Notes: generated by a model not told the origin, from the letters alone. Positions 52,387 through 61,591 are shown, counted from the stretch's first letter. The stretch: DNA of 64,000 nucleotides from CAVVNN01 sp963749605 (GCA_963749605.1 CAVVNN010000004.1:682001-746000); one strand, 5' to 3'. Made by a program: numbers and translations.

Positions 52387-53415
52387 ATGCCCAACGACGT
52401 CGTCACCCGGGCGATCGACGCGGTCTGCCGCGGCGACCACCTCACCGCCGACCACGCTTCGGCGGTGCTCGCCGAGATCATGGAGGGCCGCACCGATCCG
52501 GTCCAGACCGGCGCCTTCCTGGTCGCGCTGCGGGCAAAGGGGGAGACGGTGCCGGAGCTGATCGGCCTGGCGCGTACGATGCGCGCGTTCGCCTCCCAGG
52601 TCGAGCCCGACCGGGAGGACCTGGTCGACACCGCGGGCACCGGCGGCGGGCCGTCGACCTTCAACGTCTCCACCACCGCGGCCCTGGTCGCCGCCGGCGC
52701 CGGTTGTGCGGTCGCCAAGCACGGCAACCGCTCCAACACGAGCAGGTGCGGGTCCGCCGACCTGCTGGAGGCGCTCGGCGTGAACATCGACCTCGGCCCC
52801 GAGGCCGTGGCCGAGTGCATTGACGAGGTCGGCTTCGGCTTCATGTTCGCCCCGCGCCACCACGCGGCGATGGCCAACGTCGTTCCGGTCCGCAGGGAGC
52901 TGGGCGTGCGAACGATCTTCAACTTCCTCGGCCCGCTGACCAACCCGGCGGGCGCCGAACGGCAGCTGCTCGGCGTCTCCGACCGCCACTACCAGGAGAC
53001 GATCGCCGAGGCGCTGGTCGGGCTGGGCAGCGCGCGGGCGATGGTCGTCGCTGCAGACGACGGCGTCGACGAGCTCTCGATCTCGGCGCGCACGCGCGTG
53101 ATCGAGGTCGCCGACGGCGGCACCGCGGAGTGGTTCGTCGAGCCCGGTGAGCTCGGGCTGTCCGAGGCCAGCCTGGAGGATGTCGCGGGCGGCACGCCCG
53201 AGCAGAACGCTGCGGCGTCGCGAGCGGTGCTGGAGGGCGAGAGCGGCCCCCGCCGCGACCTCGTCCTGCTCAACGCCGGCGCCGCGATCTACGTCGGAGG
53301 CCGCGCCGCGGACCTCGCCGGCGGCATCGAGAAGGCAGCTGCGGCGATCGATTCCGGGGCGGCGAGGGAGATCCTTGACCGCCTGATTGCGACGACGGCC
53401 AGGCTCGCCGACTAG
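52387..53415 (+). CDS. trpD: Anthranilate phosphoribosyltransferase
   Basis: TrpD joins anthranilate to phosphoribosyl pyrophosphate. The 342-residue protein has DTAGTGGGPSTFNVSTTAA (the PRPP loop), VAKHGNRSNTSRCGSADLLE, FMFAPRHHAAM and FNFLGPLTNPA. ATG 52387 follows trpG after one base. It is an unfused trpD as in most actinobacteria. Confidence 0.97.
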   Translation: MPNDVVTRAIDAVCRGDHLTADHASAVLAEIMEGRTDPVQTGAFLVALRAKGETVPELIGLARTMRAFASQVEPDREDLVDTAGTGGGPSTFNVSTTAALVAAGAGCAVAKHGNRSNTSRCGSADLLEALGVNIDLGPEAVAECIDEVGFGFMFAPRHHAAMANVVPVRRELGVRTIFNFLGPLTNPAGAERQLLGVSDRHYQETIAEALVGLGSARAMVVAADDGVDELSISARTRVIEVADGGTAEWFVEPGELGLSEASLEDVAGGTPEQNAAASRAVLEGESGPRRDLVLLNAGAAIYVGGRAADLAGGIEKAAAAIDSGAAREILDRLIATTARLAD

Positions 53416-53429
53416 GCTCTCTCAGTCAA

Positions 53430-54236
53430 GTGAGCATGATCGAGCAGCTCATCTCCGCGGCCCGGGAGGGGGTGGACCGCCGCCGCCGAGAGGTTCCGCA
53501 GGCGGACCTCGAATTGCGCCTGGCCGGTCGCGGTCACGACCGGCCCTTCAGCGAGGCGCTGGTGCGGCCAGGGATGTCGCTGATCGCCGAGTTCAAGCGC
53601 CGCTCGCCCAGCGCCGGAGACATCTCCCTCTCGGCCAAGGTGGCCGAGCAGGTGGGCGCCTACGAGCGCGGCGGCGCCGCCGCGCTCTCCATCCTCACCG
53701 ACGAGACTCACTTCGGCGGCTCGCTCGACGACCTGCGGGCTGCGCGCGCCGCCTGTGAGCTGCCGATCGTCCGCAAGGACTTCATCGTCGACCCCTACCA
53801 GCTCTACGAGGCAGCGGTCAACGGCGCCGACGCGGTGCTGCTGATCGTTCGTGCCCTCGGCGACGACGCCCTGCACTCCCTCTTCGACGAGGCTCGCGCG
53901 ATCGACCTCGACTGCCTGGTCGAGGTCCACGACGCGACAGAGCTGGAACGGGCGCTGGAGCTCGACACCGACGTGATCGGAATCAACAACCGCGACCTCG
54001 ACGCCGGCAGGGTCGACGTTTCCACCACCTACGAGCTGATGCCCGACGTGCCGGCAGGAAAGACCGTGGTCGCGGAGAGCGGGATATCGCAGCGCTCCGA
54101 GCTGGAGGAGCTGGAGCGGGTCGGGGTCGACGCGGTCCTGGTCGGGGGCGTGCTGATGGAAGCCGCCGACCCGGAGGCGAAGACGCGCGAGCTGACCGGG
54201 GCGGACGAAGGCACCCGCGAGCACCTCTTCCAGTAG
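53430..54236 (+). CDS. trpC: Indole-3-glycerol phosphate synthase
   Basis: TrpC closes the indole ring. The 268-residue TIM barrel shows IAEFKRRSPSAGDI with the catalytic Lys, LTDETHFGGSLDDL, PIVRKDFIVDPYQLYEA, IGINNRDLDAGRVD and VAESGISQRSELEEL. GTG 53430 or ATG 53436 is the start, 14 nt after trpD. It is separated from trpF by an htrA-like gene. Confidence 0.96.
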   Translation: MSMIEQLISAAREGVDRRRREVPQADLELRLAGRGHDRPFSEALVRPGMSLIAEFKRRSPSAGDISLSAKVAEQVGAYERGGAAALSILTDETHFGGSLDDLRAARAACELPIVRKDFIVDPYQLYEAAVNGADAVLLIVRALGDDALHSLFDEARAIDLDCLVEVHDATELERALELDTDVIGINNRDLDAGRVDVSTTYELMPDVPAGKTVVAESGISQRSELEELERVGVDAVLVGGVLMEAADPEAKTRELTGADEGTREHLFQ

Positions 54237-54307
54237 GCGCCCCCGAATTTAGGAAGTCTTTTGAGTTCGTTTAGGGCCAGATCAGCGCCGGGGCAGATCA
54301 TCGCCGC

Positions 54308-55543
54308 ATGATTCGAAGGGTGCAGGGGTTCTTCCGCAAGCCGTTTGGCTCGGCGCTGCTCGGCGGCGCCGTCGTCGCCGCCTTCGGCTGGGTTGCGATC
54401 TCCGCCGGCTGGATCGCCGCCCAGGGTGGCTCGACCACGACCGTCGCGGCGCCGCTGGCCGCCCCCGCGGTCAGCAAGGGCGAAGGCGACACCAACGTCG
54501 TCAACCAGATCTACCGCCGCGACGGCCAGGGCGTCGCCTTCATCCAGGCCGACCAGCCCGCCCAGGCGCCGTCGCCGTTCGACCCCTTCGGGGAATCCCA
54601 GGGCGGGGGCACCGCGACCGGTTCGGGCTTCGTGATCGACAACGAAGGCCACATCCTGACCAACAACCACGTCGTCTCCGGCGCCAGCCGGATCCAGGTC
54701 AAACTCGGCGCCTCCGACACGACCTACGGCGCCACCGTGGTCGGCGCCGACCCGGCCACCGACATCGCCCTGCTCAAGGTCGACGCCCCCTCCGATCAGC
54801 TTCACCCGCTGGCGCTGGGCGAATCCTCGACGCTCGAAGTCGGCGACCCGGTGGTCGCGATCGGAAATCCCTTCGGGCTCGACCGCACCGTCACCAGCGG
54901 CATCGTCTCGGCGCTGCAGCGCCAGATCCAGGCCCCCAACGGCTTCTCGATCTCCAACGTGATCCAGACCGACGCCGCAATCAACCCCGGCAACTCGGGT
55001 GGTCCGCTGATCGACGCCTCCGGGAACGTCGTCGGCATCAACTCCCAGATCGAGACCGGCGGCAGCGGCAGCGGCAACGTGGGGATCGGCTTCGCGATCC
55101 CGATCGACACGGCGCGCACCGAGATCAAGCAGCTCGAGACCACCGGCAAGGTCGAGCACGCCTTCCTCGGCATCAGCGGCACCAGCATCACCCCGGACCT
55201 GGCGCGGGCGGTCAACCTGCCCGTGAAGGAGGGGGTGCTCGTCCAGGAAGTGGTCAAGGGAGGCCCTGCCGACAAGGCGGGCATCCAGGGCGGCGGCACC
55301 TCGGCGACGATCGAAGGCGCCAGCTTCAGCCTCGGCGGCGACATCATCACCGAGGTGAACGGCAGGAAGATCTCCTCGATGGAGGACGTCGTCAACGTCG
55401 TCAACTCCGCCAAGCCGGGCGAAACCGTGGAACTGACGGTGCTGCGGGGCGGCTCCACCAAGACCGTCAGCGTCACGTTCGGCGAAAGGCCGGCGTCGGT
55501 GAAGGACTCCCAGTCCGGTCTGCCCGGCCCGTTGGGCAAGTAG
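54308..55543 (+). CDS. HtrA/DegP-like S1C serine protease, membrane-anchored
   Basis: This 411-residue protease has an N-terminal membrane anchor (about 15-37), a disordered linker, a trypsin-like domain and one PDZ domain. The triad is seen as His in LTNNHVV, Asp in ATDIALLK and Ser in NPGNSGGPL. The PDZ domain covers about 295-390 (VQEVVKGGPADKAGIQGG). It would act outside the membrane on misfolded proteins. It lies inside the trp cluster between trpC and trpF. The 71-base gap before it holds a direct repeat (CAGATCAGCGCCG at 54278, CAGATCATCGCCG at 54294) but no clear -10 box. Confidence 0.94.
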   Translation: MIRRVQGFFRKPFGSALLGGAVVAAFGWVAISAGWIAAQGGSTTTVAAPLAAPAVSKGEGDTNVVNQIYRRDGQGVAFIQADQPAQAPSPFDPFGESQGGGTATGSGFVIDNEGHILTNNHVVSGASRIQVKLGASDTTYGATVVGADPATDIALLKVDAPSDQLHPLALGESSTLEVGDPVVAIGNPFGLDRTVTSGIVSALQRQIQAPNGFSISNVIQTDAAINPGNSGGPLIDASGNVVGINSQIETGGSGSGNVGIGFAIPIDTARTEIKQLETTGKVEHAFLGISGTSITPDLARAVNLPVKEGVLVQEVVKGGPADKAGIQGGGTSATIEGASFSLGGDIITEVNGRKISSMEDVVNVVNSAKPGETVELTVLRGGSTKTVSVTFGERPASVKDSQSGLPGPLGK

Positions 55544-55549
55544 CTTCCG

Positions 55550-55555
55550 TACCCT
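55550..55555 (+). promoter_or_regulatory. -10 box TACCCT for trpF
   Basis: TACCCT ends 6 nt before GTG 55562, consistent with a leaderless trpF-trpB-trpA transcript independent of the upstream trp genes. Confidence 0.5.
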
Positions 55556-55561
55556 GAAGGG

Positions 55562-56197
55562 GTGCGGGTAAAGATCTGCGGACTAACCGACCTGGACGAC
55601 GCCGCTGAGGCCGTGAGGCTGGGCGCCTGGGCTCTCGGCCTGATCCACTTCGACCGCAGCCCGAGGCGCTGCGACCCGACTGTGGCGGCCGAGATTGCCG
55701 CTGCGTTCCGGCGCAAGTGCGAGATCGCGGGGGTCTTTGTCAACCCGACCCTGGAGGAGGTCGACCACGCGGTCGAGAACGCCGGGCTGAGCATCGTGCA
55801 GCTCAACGGGATGGAGGGAACCTCCTTCTGCACCGAGGTCGCGCGACGCACCGGCGCCAAGGTCGTGAAGGCGATCCACGTCGCCAGCGCCGCCGACATC
55901 CACGGGGCCGAGGCCTACCGCACCGACTTCCACCTCTTCGACCGTCGCGGCAAGGGCCTCTGGGGCGGCACCGGCGAGAGCTTCGACTGGGGCCTGCTGC
56001 GCGATCGCCGCTCCGAGGTGCCGGCGATCCTCGCCGGCGGCCTGCGGCCGGATAACGTCGCCGAGGCGATCGCCGTCACCCATCCCTACGCGGTCGACGT
56101 CGCGAGCGGGGTGGAGACCGAGCCGGGTCGCAAGGACCACACGGCGATGGAGGCGTTCTTCGAGGCTGCGCGCGGCGCTAGCGTCCCGGCAGCATGA
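55562..56197 (+). CDS. trpF: Phosphoribosylanthranilate isomerase
   Basis: TrpF catalyses the Amadori rearrangement in tryptophan synthesis. The 211-residue barrel begins VKICGLTDLDDA with the catalytic Cys, then has GLIHFDRSPR, VQLNGMEG, LFDRRGKGLWGGTGESFDW and ILAGGLRPDNV with the catalytic Asp nearby. Many actinobacteria use PriA for this step, so a separate trpF is of note. GTG 55562 is the start. It overlaps trpB as ATGA (56194-56197). Confidence 0.95.
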   Translation: MRVKICGLTDLDDAAEAVRLGAWALGLIHFDRSPRRCDPTVAAEIAAAFRRKCEIAGVFVNPTLEEVDHAVENAGLSIVQLNGMEGTSFCTEVARRTGAKVVKAIHVASAADIHGAEAYRTDFHLFDRRGKGLWGGTGESFDWGLLRDRRSEVPAILAGGLRPDNVAEAIAVTHPYAVDVASGVETEPGRKDHTAMEAFFEAARGASVPAA

Positions 56198-57360
56198 GCG
56201 CGGTCGAGGAGAGGTTCGGCCCCTATGGGGGGCGCTATGTGCCGGAGACGCTGATCCCGGCGCTCGAGGAGCTGACCGCCGCCTGGGCGGCGGCGCGCGA
56301 GGACGAGGAGTTCCAGCGGCGCCTTGCCCTCCTGCACCGCGACTTCATCGGCCGCCCGACGCCGCTCTACCTGGCCGGCCGCCTCTCCGAGCGGGCCGGG
56401 CGCACCGTCTACCTGAAGCGCGAGGACCTCGCCCACACCGGCGCCCACAAGATCAACAACGCGATCGGCCAAGCCCTGCTCGCCCAGCGGATGGGCAAGC
56501 CGCGGGTGATCGCCGAGACCGGAGCCGGCCAGCACGGCGTCGCGACCGCAACCGCCTGCGCACTGCTCGGTCTCGAGTGCGTCGTCTACATGGGGACCGA
56601 GGACATTCGTCGGCAGAAGCCCAATGTCGAGCGAATGGGCCTGCTCGGCGCCGAGGTCGTGCCGGTGGAGGCTGGCGCCCGCACCCTGAAGGAGGCGGTC
56701 AGCGCTGCGATCCGCGACTGGGTGACGAACGTCGAGACGACCCATTACGTGATCGGGTCGGCCGTCGGCCCGGCGCCCTTCCCGGCGCTGGTGCGCGATC
56801 TGCAGCGGGTGATCGGCGACGAGGCGCGCGAGCAGGCGCTTGCGGCCGAGGGGGTTCTACCCGCACGCGTGATCGCCTGCGTCGGCGGCGGCTCCAACTC
56901 GATCGGCATCTTCACCCCGTTCATCGAGGACGAGGGGGTGGAGCTGATCGGCGTCGAGGCCGCGGGGGAGGGGCTGCAGAGCGGCCGTCACGGCGCCTCG
57001 CTGCTGGCCGGAAGCGCCGGCGTCCTGCACGGTTCGCTCTCCTCGGTGCTGGCTGACGAGGAGGGGCAGATCCTCGAGGCCCACTCGGTCTCGGCCGGCC
57101 TCGACTACCCCGGGGTCGGCCCCGAGCACGCCCACCTGCGCGACACCGGTCGCGCCCGCTACGTCGCCGTCACCGACGAGCAGGCCCTCGCCGCCTTCGG
57201 CGAGCTGTCGCGGCTGGAGGGGATCATCCCTGCGCTGGAGTCATCCCACGCGATCGCCTGGCTGCTGGAGGACGGCGGCGGGGAGGGCTACGACGTGCTG
57301 TGCCTGAGCGGCCGCGGCGACAAGGACCTGGCCGAGGTCTTGGAGCGGACGGGTGGCTGA
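56194..57360 (+). CDS. trpB: Tryptophan synthase beta subunit
   Basis: TrpB condenses indole and serine using pyridoxal phosphate. The 388-residue protein begins RFGPYGGRYVPETLIPALEE. It has the PLP Lys in AHTGAHKINNAIGQALLA, ETGAGQHGVATATAC and the phosphate loop GGGSNSIGIF. ATG 56194 overlaps the trpF stop. Its last 8 nt overlap trpA. Confidence 0.97.
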   Translation: MSAVEERFGPYGGRYVPETLIPALEELTAAWAAAREDEEFQRRLALLHRDFIGRPTPLYLAGRLSERAGRTVYLKREDLAHTGAHKINNAIGQALLAQRMGKPRVIAETGAGQHGVATATACALLGLECVVYMGTEDIRRQKPNVERMGLLGAEVVPVEAGARTLKEAVSAAIRDWVTNVETTHYVIGSAVGPAPFPALVRDLQRVIGDEAREQALAAEGVLPARVIACVGGGSNSIGIFTPFIEDEGVELIGVEAAGEGLQSGRHGASLLAGSAGVLHGSLSSVLADEEGQILEAHSVSAGLDYPGVGPEHAHLRDTGRARYVAVTDEQALAAFGELSRLEGIIPALESSHAIAWLLEDGGGEGYDVLCLSGRGDKDLAEVLERTGG

Positions 57361-58147
57361 GATCGAAGCGGCCTTCGCGGCCGCACGCGCGGAGGGGCGC
57401 GCCGCGCTGATGCCCTACATGATGGCCGGCTACCCCGACCAGGCCACATCGCTGGCGGTCGCCGCGTCCTACGCCGGCGCCGGCGCCGACCTGATCGAGC
57501 TGGGCGTGCCCTTCTCCGACCCGCTCGCCGACGGTCCGGTCATCCACGCCGCCGCGACCGCGGCGCTGGCAAACGGCGCCACGCTCGCCTCCGCTCTGGA
57601 GGTCTGCGAATCGATCTCGGCGCGGCTGCCGGTCGTCCTCATGGTCTACGCCAACATGGTGCTGGCCCAGGGCGGCGCCGCCGAGTTCGCCCGCCGTGCA
57701 TCCGGCGCGGGCGCATCCGGCGCGATCGTCCCCGACCTACCCCTCGGCGAGGGGGAGGAGGTCCGCGGGGCCTTCGCCGCCGCCGGGCTGGCGCTCGTCC
57801 CTCTGGTTGCCCCGACCACGCCACCGGAGCGCCGCGCGCGGATCTGCGCCGCCGCCGAGGGCTTTGTCTACGTCGTCTCCACAGTCGGGACCACGGGCGA
57901 GCGCGCCGAGGTCCCCGCCCGCCTCGCCGGCCTGGTTGCCGCAGCCAAGGCCGAGTCCGAGGTGCCCGTCGCGGTCGGCTTCGGGATCGGCACCCCCGAG
58001 CAGGCGGCGCGTGTCGGCGAGATAGCCGACGGCGTCATCGTCGGCAGCCGCCTCGTGCGGGCGGTCGGAGAGGCGGGCTCGGCGGACGATGCCGCCGATG
58101 CAGTCGCCGCCTTCCTGTGCGAAACACGCGACGCCCTCTCCGGGTAG
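57353..58147 (+). CDS. trpA: Tryptophan synthase alpha subunit
   Basis: TrpA releases indole from indole-3-glycerol phosphate and channels it to TrpB. The 264-residue barrel has LIELGVPFSDPLADGPVIH with the catalytic Asp, GAIVPDLPLGEGEE, VPLVAPTTPPERR, YVVSTVGTTGER and VGFGIGTPEQA. The first catalytic Glu, which lies in ELGVPFSDP, is present. GTG 57353 lies inside trpB. It closes the trp cluster. Confidence 0.97.
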   Translation: MAEIEAAFAAARAEGRAALMPYMMAGYPDQATSLAVAASYAGAGADLIELGVPFSDPLADGPVIHAAATAALANGATLASALEVCESISARLPVVLMVYANMVLAQGGAAEFARRASGAGASGAIVPDLPLGEGEEVRGAFAAAGLALVPLVAPTTPPERRARICAAAEGFVYVVSTVGTTGERAEVPARLAGLVAAAKAESEVPVAVGFGIGTPEQAARVGEIADGVIVGSRLVRAVGEAGSADDAADAVAAFLCETRDALSG

Positions 58148-58150
58148 GAT
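58145..58150 (+). promoter_or_regulatory. -10 box TAGGAT for the small gene at 58160
   Basis: TAGGAT, starting at the trpA stop codon, ends 9 nt before ATG 58160. It supports that short frame as a real gene. Confidence 0.4.
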
Positions 58151-58159
58151 CACCGCCGC

Positions 58160-58306
58160 ATGGGACTGGTCGTAACGCTCTTTCTTGCGCTCGCCGCGAT
58201 GGCGATCTCCTACGCTTTCGGCCAGGGAGGTCCCGTCGCCGGCCTCGTCTTCTTCACCGTGCTGCTGATCGGCGCCGCGATTCGCGTCTTTCAGCCCAAC
58301 TCCTAG
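58160..58306 (+). CDS. Small two-helix membrane protein, 48 residues
   Basis: ATG 58160 opens a 48-residue frame with two hydrophobic helices (LVVTLFLALAAMAISYAF and AGLVFFTVLLIGAAIRVF) joined by GQGGPV, a hairpin topology. A -10 box lies 9 nt upstream. Its stop overlaps the convergent methyltransferase by four bases. No family is recognised. Confidence 0.6.
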   Translation: MGLVVTLFLALAAMAISYAFGQGGPVAGLVFFTVLLIGAAIRVFQPNS

Positions 58307-59121
58307 GCGCGCGTCGCCACTACCTCCAGGTACTCCGGCTCCAGCACGAGGGCCCGGTCTCCGGCGGTGTTGCTCTCCTTGAGGTAGGCGCGCAGATCCG
58401 CCTCGAGCGCCTCCTCGCCCTCGGGCCCGACCCGCTCGAAGGCCACCTTGGTCGGGCCGAAGTAGGTGCGGAAGAAGTCCAGCCAGTGGTCGACCGAGCG
58501 AAAGGCCTGGCGCGTGGCCCTGCGCTCGATATGCAGGTCCGAGACCCCGTCGCCGAACAGCTCGCGCAGGCGCTCCTCGGTCCCCCAGAGCAGCGGTGGC
58601 TGGACTCCCGGCGGGGGCGGCGCGTGCTTGGCGACCGTCATGAACATCTTGCCGACGCCTCCGTCGGGCACCCAGTTGGCCATCCCGATCCGCCCCCCCG
58701 GCTTGCAGACGCGCAGCAGCTCGGCCGCCGTCTTCTCCTGGTCGGCGGCGAACATGGCGCCGAAGATCGACATCACCACGTCGAACTCCCCGTCTTCGAA
58801 GGGCAGGTCGGCGGCGTCCGCCTCGACGAACTCGACGTCGAGCCGCTCGGCGGCGGCGCGCTCCCGCCCGCGCTCGAGCAGGGCGGGGACGAAGTCGGCG
58901 CCGACCGTGTCGCCCCAGGCTCGCCGTGCCGCGGCCAGCGCTCCGTTGCCGCTGCCGCAGGCGACGTCGAGCACCCGCTCGCCGGGGACGATTTCCAGCG
59001 ACTCCGCGAGCTCCTCGGCCACGATCACGATCAGTCCGGCGACCATTGCGAAGTCACCCTCCGACCAGGTCTTCTGCTGGATCTGGGTGATCGCACCGAA
59101 ATCGACGTCGCTCATCTCCAC
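58303..59121 (-). CDS. SAM-dependent class I methyltransferase
   Basis: The 272-residue protein has the SAM-binding motif VLDVACGSGNGALAAARR at about 50-67, GADFVPALLERGR and FEDGEFDVVMSIFGAMFA, followed by PGGRIGMANW. The layout is that of UbiE/type 11 methyltransferases. Substrate is unknown. The start is ATG 59121; ATG 59115 is also possible. It diverges from pfkA and its 3' end meets the small membrane protein. Confidence 0.88.
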   Translation of the reverse strand: MEMSDVDFGAITQIQQKTWSEGDFAMVAGLIVIVAEELAESLEIVPGERVLDVACGSGNGALAAARRAWGDTVGADFVPALLERGRERAAAERLDVEFVEADAADLPFEDGEFDVVMSIFGAMFAADQEKTAAELLRVCKPGGRIGMANWVPDGGVGKMFMTVAKHAPPPPGVQPPLLWGTEERLRELFGDGVSDLHIERRATRQAFRSVDHWLDFFRTYFGPTKVAFERVGPEGEEALEADLRAYLKESNTAGDRALVLEPEYLEVVATRA

Positions 59122-59139
59122 TCCCTTTGGTCGCCCACG

Positions 59140-59145
59140 TAAGCT
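59140..59145 (+). promoter_or_regulatory. -10 box TAAGCT for pfkA
   Basis: TAAGCT matches TANNNT and ends 8 nt before ATG 59154. A leaderless transcript is likely. Confidence 0.5.
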
Positions 59146-59153
59146 GAAGCCTA

Positions 59154-60182
59154 ATGCGAATCGGCGTGCTCACCGGCGGGGGGGACTGCCCCGGGTTGAA
59201 TGCGGCGATCCGGGCGATCGTCCGCAAGGGGGTGGAGCACTACGGCCACGACTTCGTCGGCTACCTCGACGGATGGCACGGGCCGCTGGAGCGCGACTTC
59301 AGCCCACTCGGGGTGCCCCAGGTGCGCGGCATCCTGCCGCGCGGAGGCACCATCCTGGGCTCGTCCCGGACCAACCCGTTCAAGGAGGAGGGCGGGCCGG
59401 AGCGGATAGCCGCGAACCTCGAGGCGGACGAAGTCGACGGCCTGATCGCGATTGGTGGCGAGGACACGCTGGGCGTCGCCGCCCGCCTGTACCAGGACCA
59501 CGGCGTCCGCGTCGTCGGCGTGCCGAAGACGATCGACAACGACCTCGGCGCCACCGACTACACCTTCGGGTTCGACACCGCCGTCAACATCGCGATGGAG
59601 GCGATCGACCGCCTCCATACGACCGCCGACAGCCACCACCGAGTGCTGATCGTCGAGGTCATGGGGCGCCACGCTGGCTGGATCGCCTTCCACGCCGGAC
59701 TCGCGGGGGGCGCCAACGTGATCCTCATCCCAGAGCTGCCATTCAGCGTCGAGCGGGTCTGCGAGTTCGTCGGACGGCGCTTCGAGAGCCGCTACGCGCC
59801 GATCATCGTCGTCTCCGAGGGCGCCCAGCCGGAGGGGGGCATGCCGGAAGTACAGGACGAGAAGCTCGACGCCTTTGGCCACGTCCGCCTCGGCGGCATC
59901 GCTCACTGGCTGGAAGGGGAGATCGAGCGGCGCACCGGCAAGGAGACGCGGGCCACGGTGCTGGGGCACGTGCAGCGGGGCGGCACTCCTACCGCTTTCG
60001 ACCGAGTGCTCGCCACCCGCTTCGGCCTCCATGCGATCGATGCTGTCGACGCACATCGCTGGGGGACGATGACCGCGCTGCGCGGCATCGACATCCAGCT
60101 CGTCGAGCTCGGCGCGGCCACCGTCGAGCTGAAGACCGTTCCCGACTCCCTGTACCGCGAGGCAGAGGTCTTCTTCGGCTGA
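59154..60182 (+). CDS. pfkA: 6-phosphofructokinase, probably pyrophosphate-dependent
   Basis: The enzyme phosphorylates fructose 6-phosphate in glycolysis. The 342-residue protein has GGGDCPGLNAAIR, GGEDT at 101-105, PKTIDNDL, MGRHAGWIA and HVQRGGTPTAFDR. The donor site has Asp104 (GGEDT) and Lys125 (PKTIDND), the combination known for PPi-dependent enzymes; ATP-dependent enzymes have Gly at the first site. PPi as donor is therefore inferred, not shown. The stop overlaps CTG 60179, the apparent start of the lipoprotein gene (CTGA). Confidence 0.95.
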   Translation: MRIGVLTGGGDCPGLNAAIRAIVRKGVEHYGHDFVGYLDGWHGPLERDFSPLGVPQVRGILPRGGTILGSSRTNPFKEEGGPERIAANLEADEVDGLIAIGGEDTLGVAARLYQDHGVRVVGVPKTIDNDLGATDYTFGFDTAVNIAMEAIDRLHTTADSHHRVLIVEVMGRHAGWIAFHAGLAGGANVILIPELPFSVERVCEFVGRRFESRYAPIIVVSEGAQPEGGMPEVQDEKLDAFGHVRLGGIAHWLEGEIERRTGKETRATVLGHVQRGGTPTAFDRVLATRFGLHAIDAVDAHRWGTMTALRGIDIQLVELGAATVELKTVPDSLYREAEVFFG

Positions 60183-60670
60183 GGGGTCTTGGCCTGATCG
60201 CAGCCGCGCTTGCGGTGCTGACCCTCGCGGCTGCCGGCTGCGGGGGCGGGGGAGGGGTCGCCGAAGGTGCGACCGTGACCGTCTACGTCAGCGCGCCGCT
60301 ACACGGCGATCGGGCGAACGAAGGCAAGGCGATGTGCGCCGGCGCAGAGCGCCAGGCCGGGAGTGCGGGCGACGTTCGGGTTCAGGTCGTCTGCCTCGAC
60401 GACACCGGCGGAGGCGGGCATTGGTCCCTTGCCGCAGTCGGTGCGAACGCCCGCCGTGCTGCCGAGGACTCGACCGCCGTCGGCTACATCGGCGATGCCA
60501 ATCCCACCGCTAGGCGTTTCTCGCAACCCATTCTCGAATCCGCCGGCATCGCCTCGATCTACCGCAGCTCCGGCGCCACCGCGATGGCGAAGCTCTTAGC
60601 GGCAATACACAGGGCTGGTGGCGGGCCGACCCTCCGTGAAGTTGTGCGCGACAGCCTTGCCGGGAGCTGA
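60179..60670 (+). CDS. Predicted lipoprotein, short periplasmic-binding-like, CTG start
   Basis: The 163-residue frame begins with a signal peptide (LIAAALAVLTLAAAGC) ending in a clear lipobox LAAAGC, followed by a Gly run. The mature part (VTVYVSAPLHGDRANEG, VQVVCLDDTGGG, AVGYIGDANPTARRFSQPILESAGI) resembles the first lobe of ABC branched-chain amino acid binding proteins, but there is no second lobe. The only start that keeps the signal peptide is CTG 60179, overlapping the pfkA stop. GTG codons further in would remove it. It may be a truncated binding protein or a small sensor. Confidence 0.7.
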   Translation: MRGLGLIAAALAVLTLAAAGCGGGGGVAEGATVTVYVSAPLHGDRANEGKAMCAGAERQAGSAGDVRVQVVCLDDTGGGGHWSLAAVGANARRAAEDSTAVGYIGDANPTARRFSQPILESAGIASIYRSSGATAMAKLLAAIHRAGGGPTLREVVRDSLAGS

Positions 60671-60689
60671 AAGAAGGGGGTGCAAGCGG

Positions 60690-61591
60690 CTAGAGCAAGT
60701 CTTCGAGCGCCTCGTCCAGCTCAGGGTGGCGGAACTCGTAGCCGAGGTCGAGCGCCCGCCGCGGCGCCACCCGCTGACCACTCCGCAGCACCGCGCCGAA
60801 CTCGCTCCCGTACATCAGGTCAAGCGCAAATCCGGGCACGGGGACGACCGCGGGCCTGCCGAGGGCGCGGCCGAGCGCCTTCGACAGCACGCGATTGGTG
60901 ACAGGCTTGGGTGCGGTCGAGTTGACGACACCGCTGACCGTCTCGTTGTCGAGTGCCCAGAGCACGATGCCGACCTCATCGTCTATGTGGACCCAGGAGA
61001 CGTACTGGCGCCCGCCGGCGAGCGGCCCGCCGACCCCCAGCTTGAACGGAGTCAGGAGCTGCTTCAACATTCCGCCGCGGGGGTCGAGCACGTGGCCGGT
61101 GCGGACGACGACGAGGCGCACCCCGGCGCCCTCGACCTCGCGCGCGGCCTTCTCCCACTCGCATACCACCTCGGCGTCGAATCCCTCACCGGGCTCGGCC
61201 GACTCGTCGACGATTGCATCGCCGCGGTCGCCGTAGAAGCCGATCGCCGACTGGTTGACCAGCACCGAGGGCTTGCGCTTCAGTCCGGCGATCGTCCCGA
61301 CCAGGTTGTGGGTGCCGGTACGGCGGCTCTCCATGATCCGCTGCTTCGCCTCGTCGGTCCAGCGCTGGTCGATCTTCTCGCCGAGTAGGTTGACCACCCC
61401 GTCGACGCTCTCGAAGGCCGCGGCCGGAGGCCGTTCCAGGGTCGGCTCCCAGGCGTGCCAGGTGACGCTTGGGTTGGTGCTCCGCGCCCGCCCCGGGTCG
61501 CGGGTCAGACCGACGACAGTGTCGCCCCGGACCAGCAGCGCGTCGCATAGCGCCGAGCCGATGAAGCCGCTGGCTCCGCTGACGAGGACCT

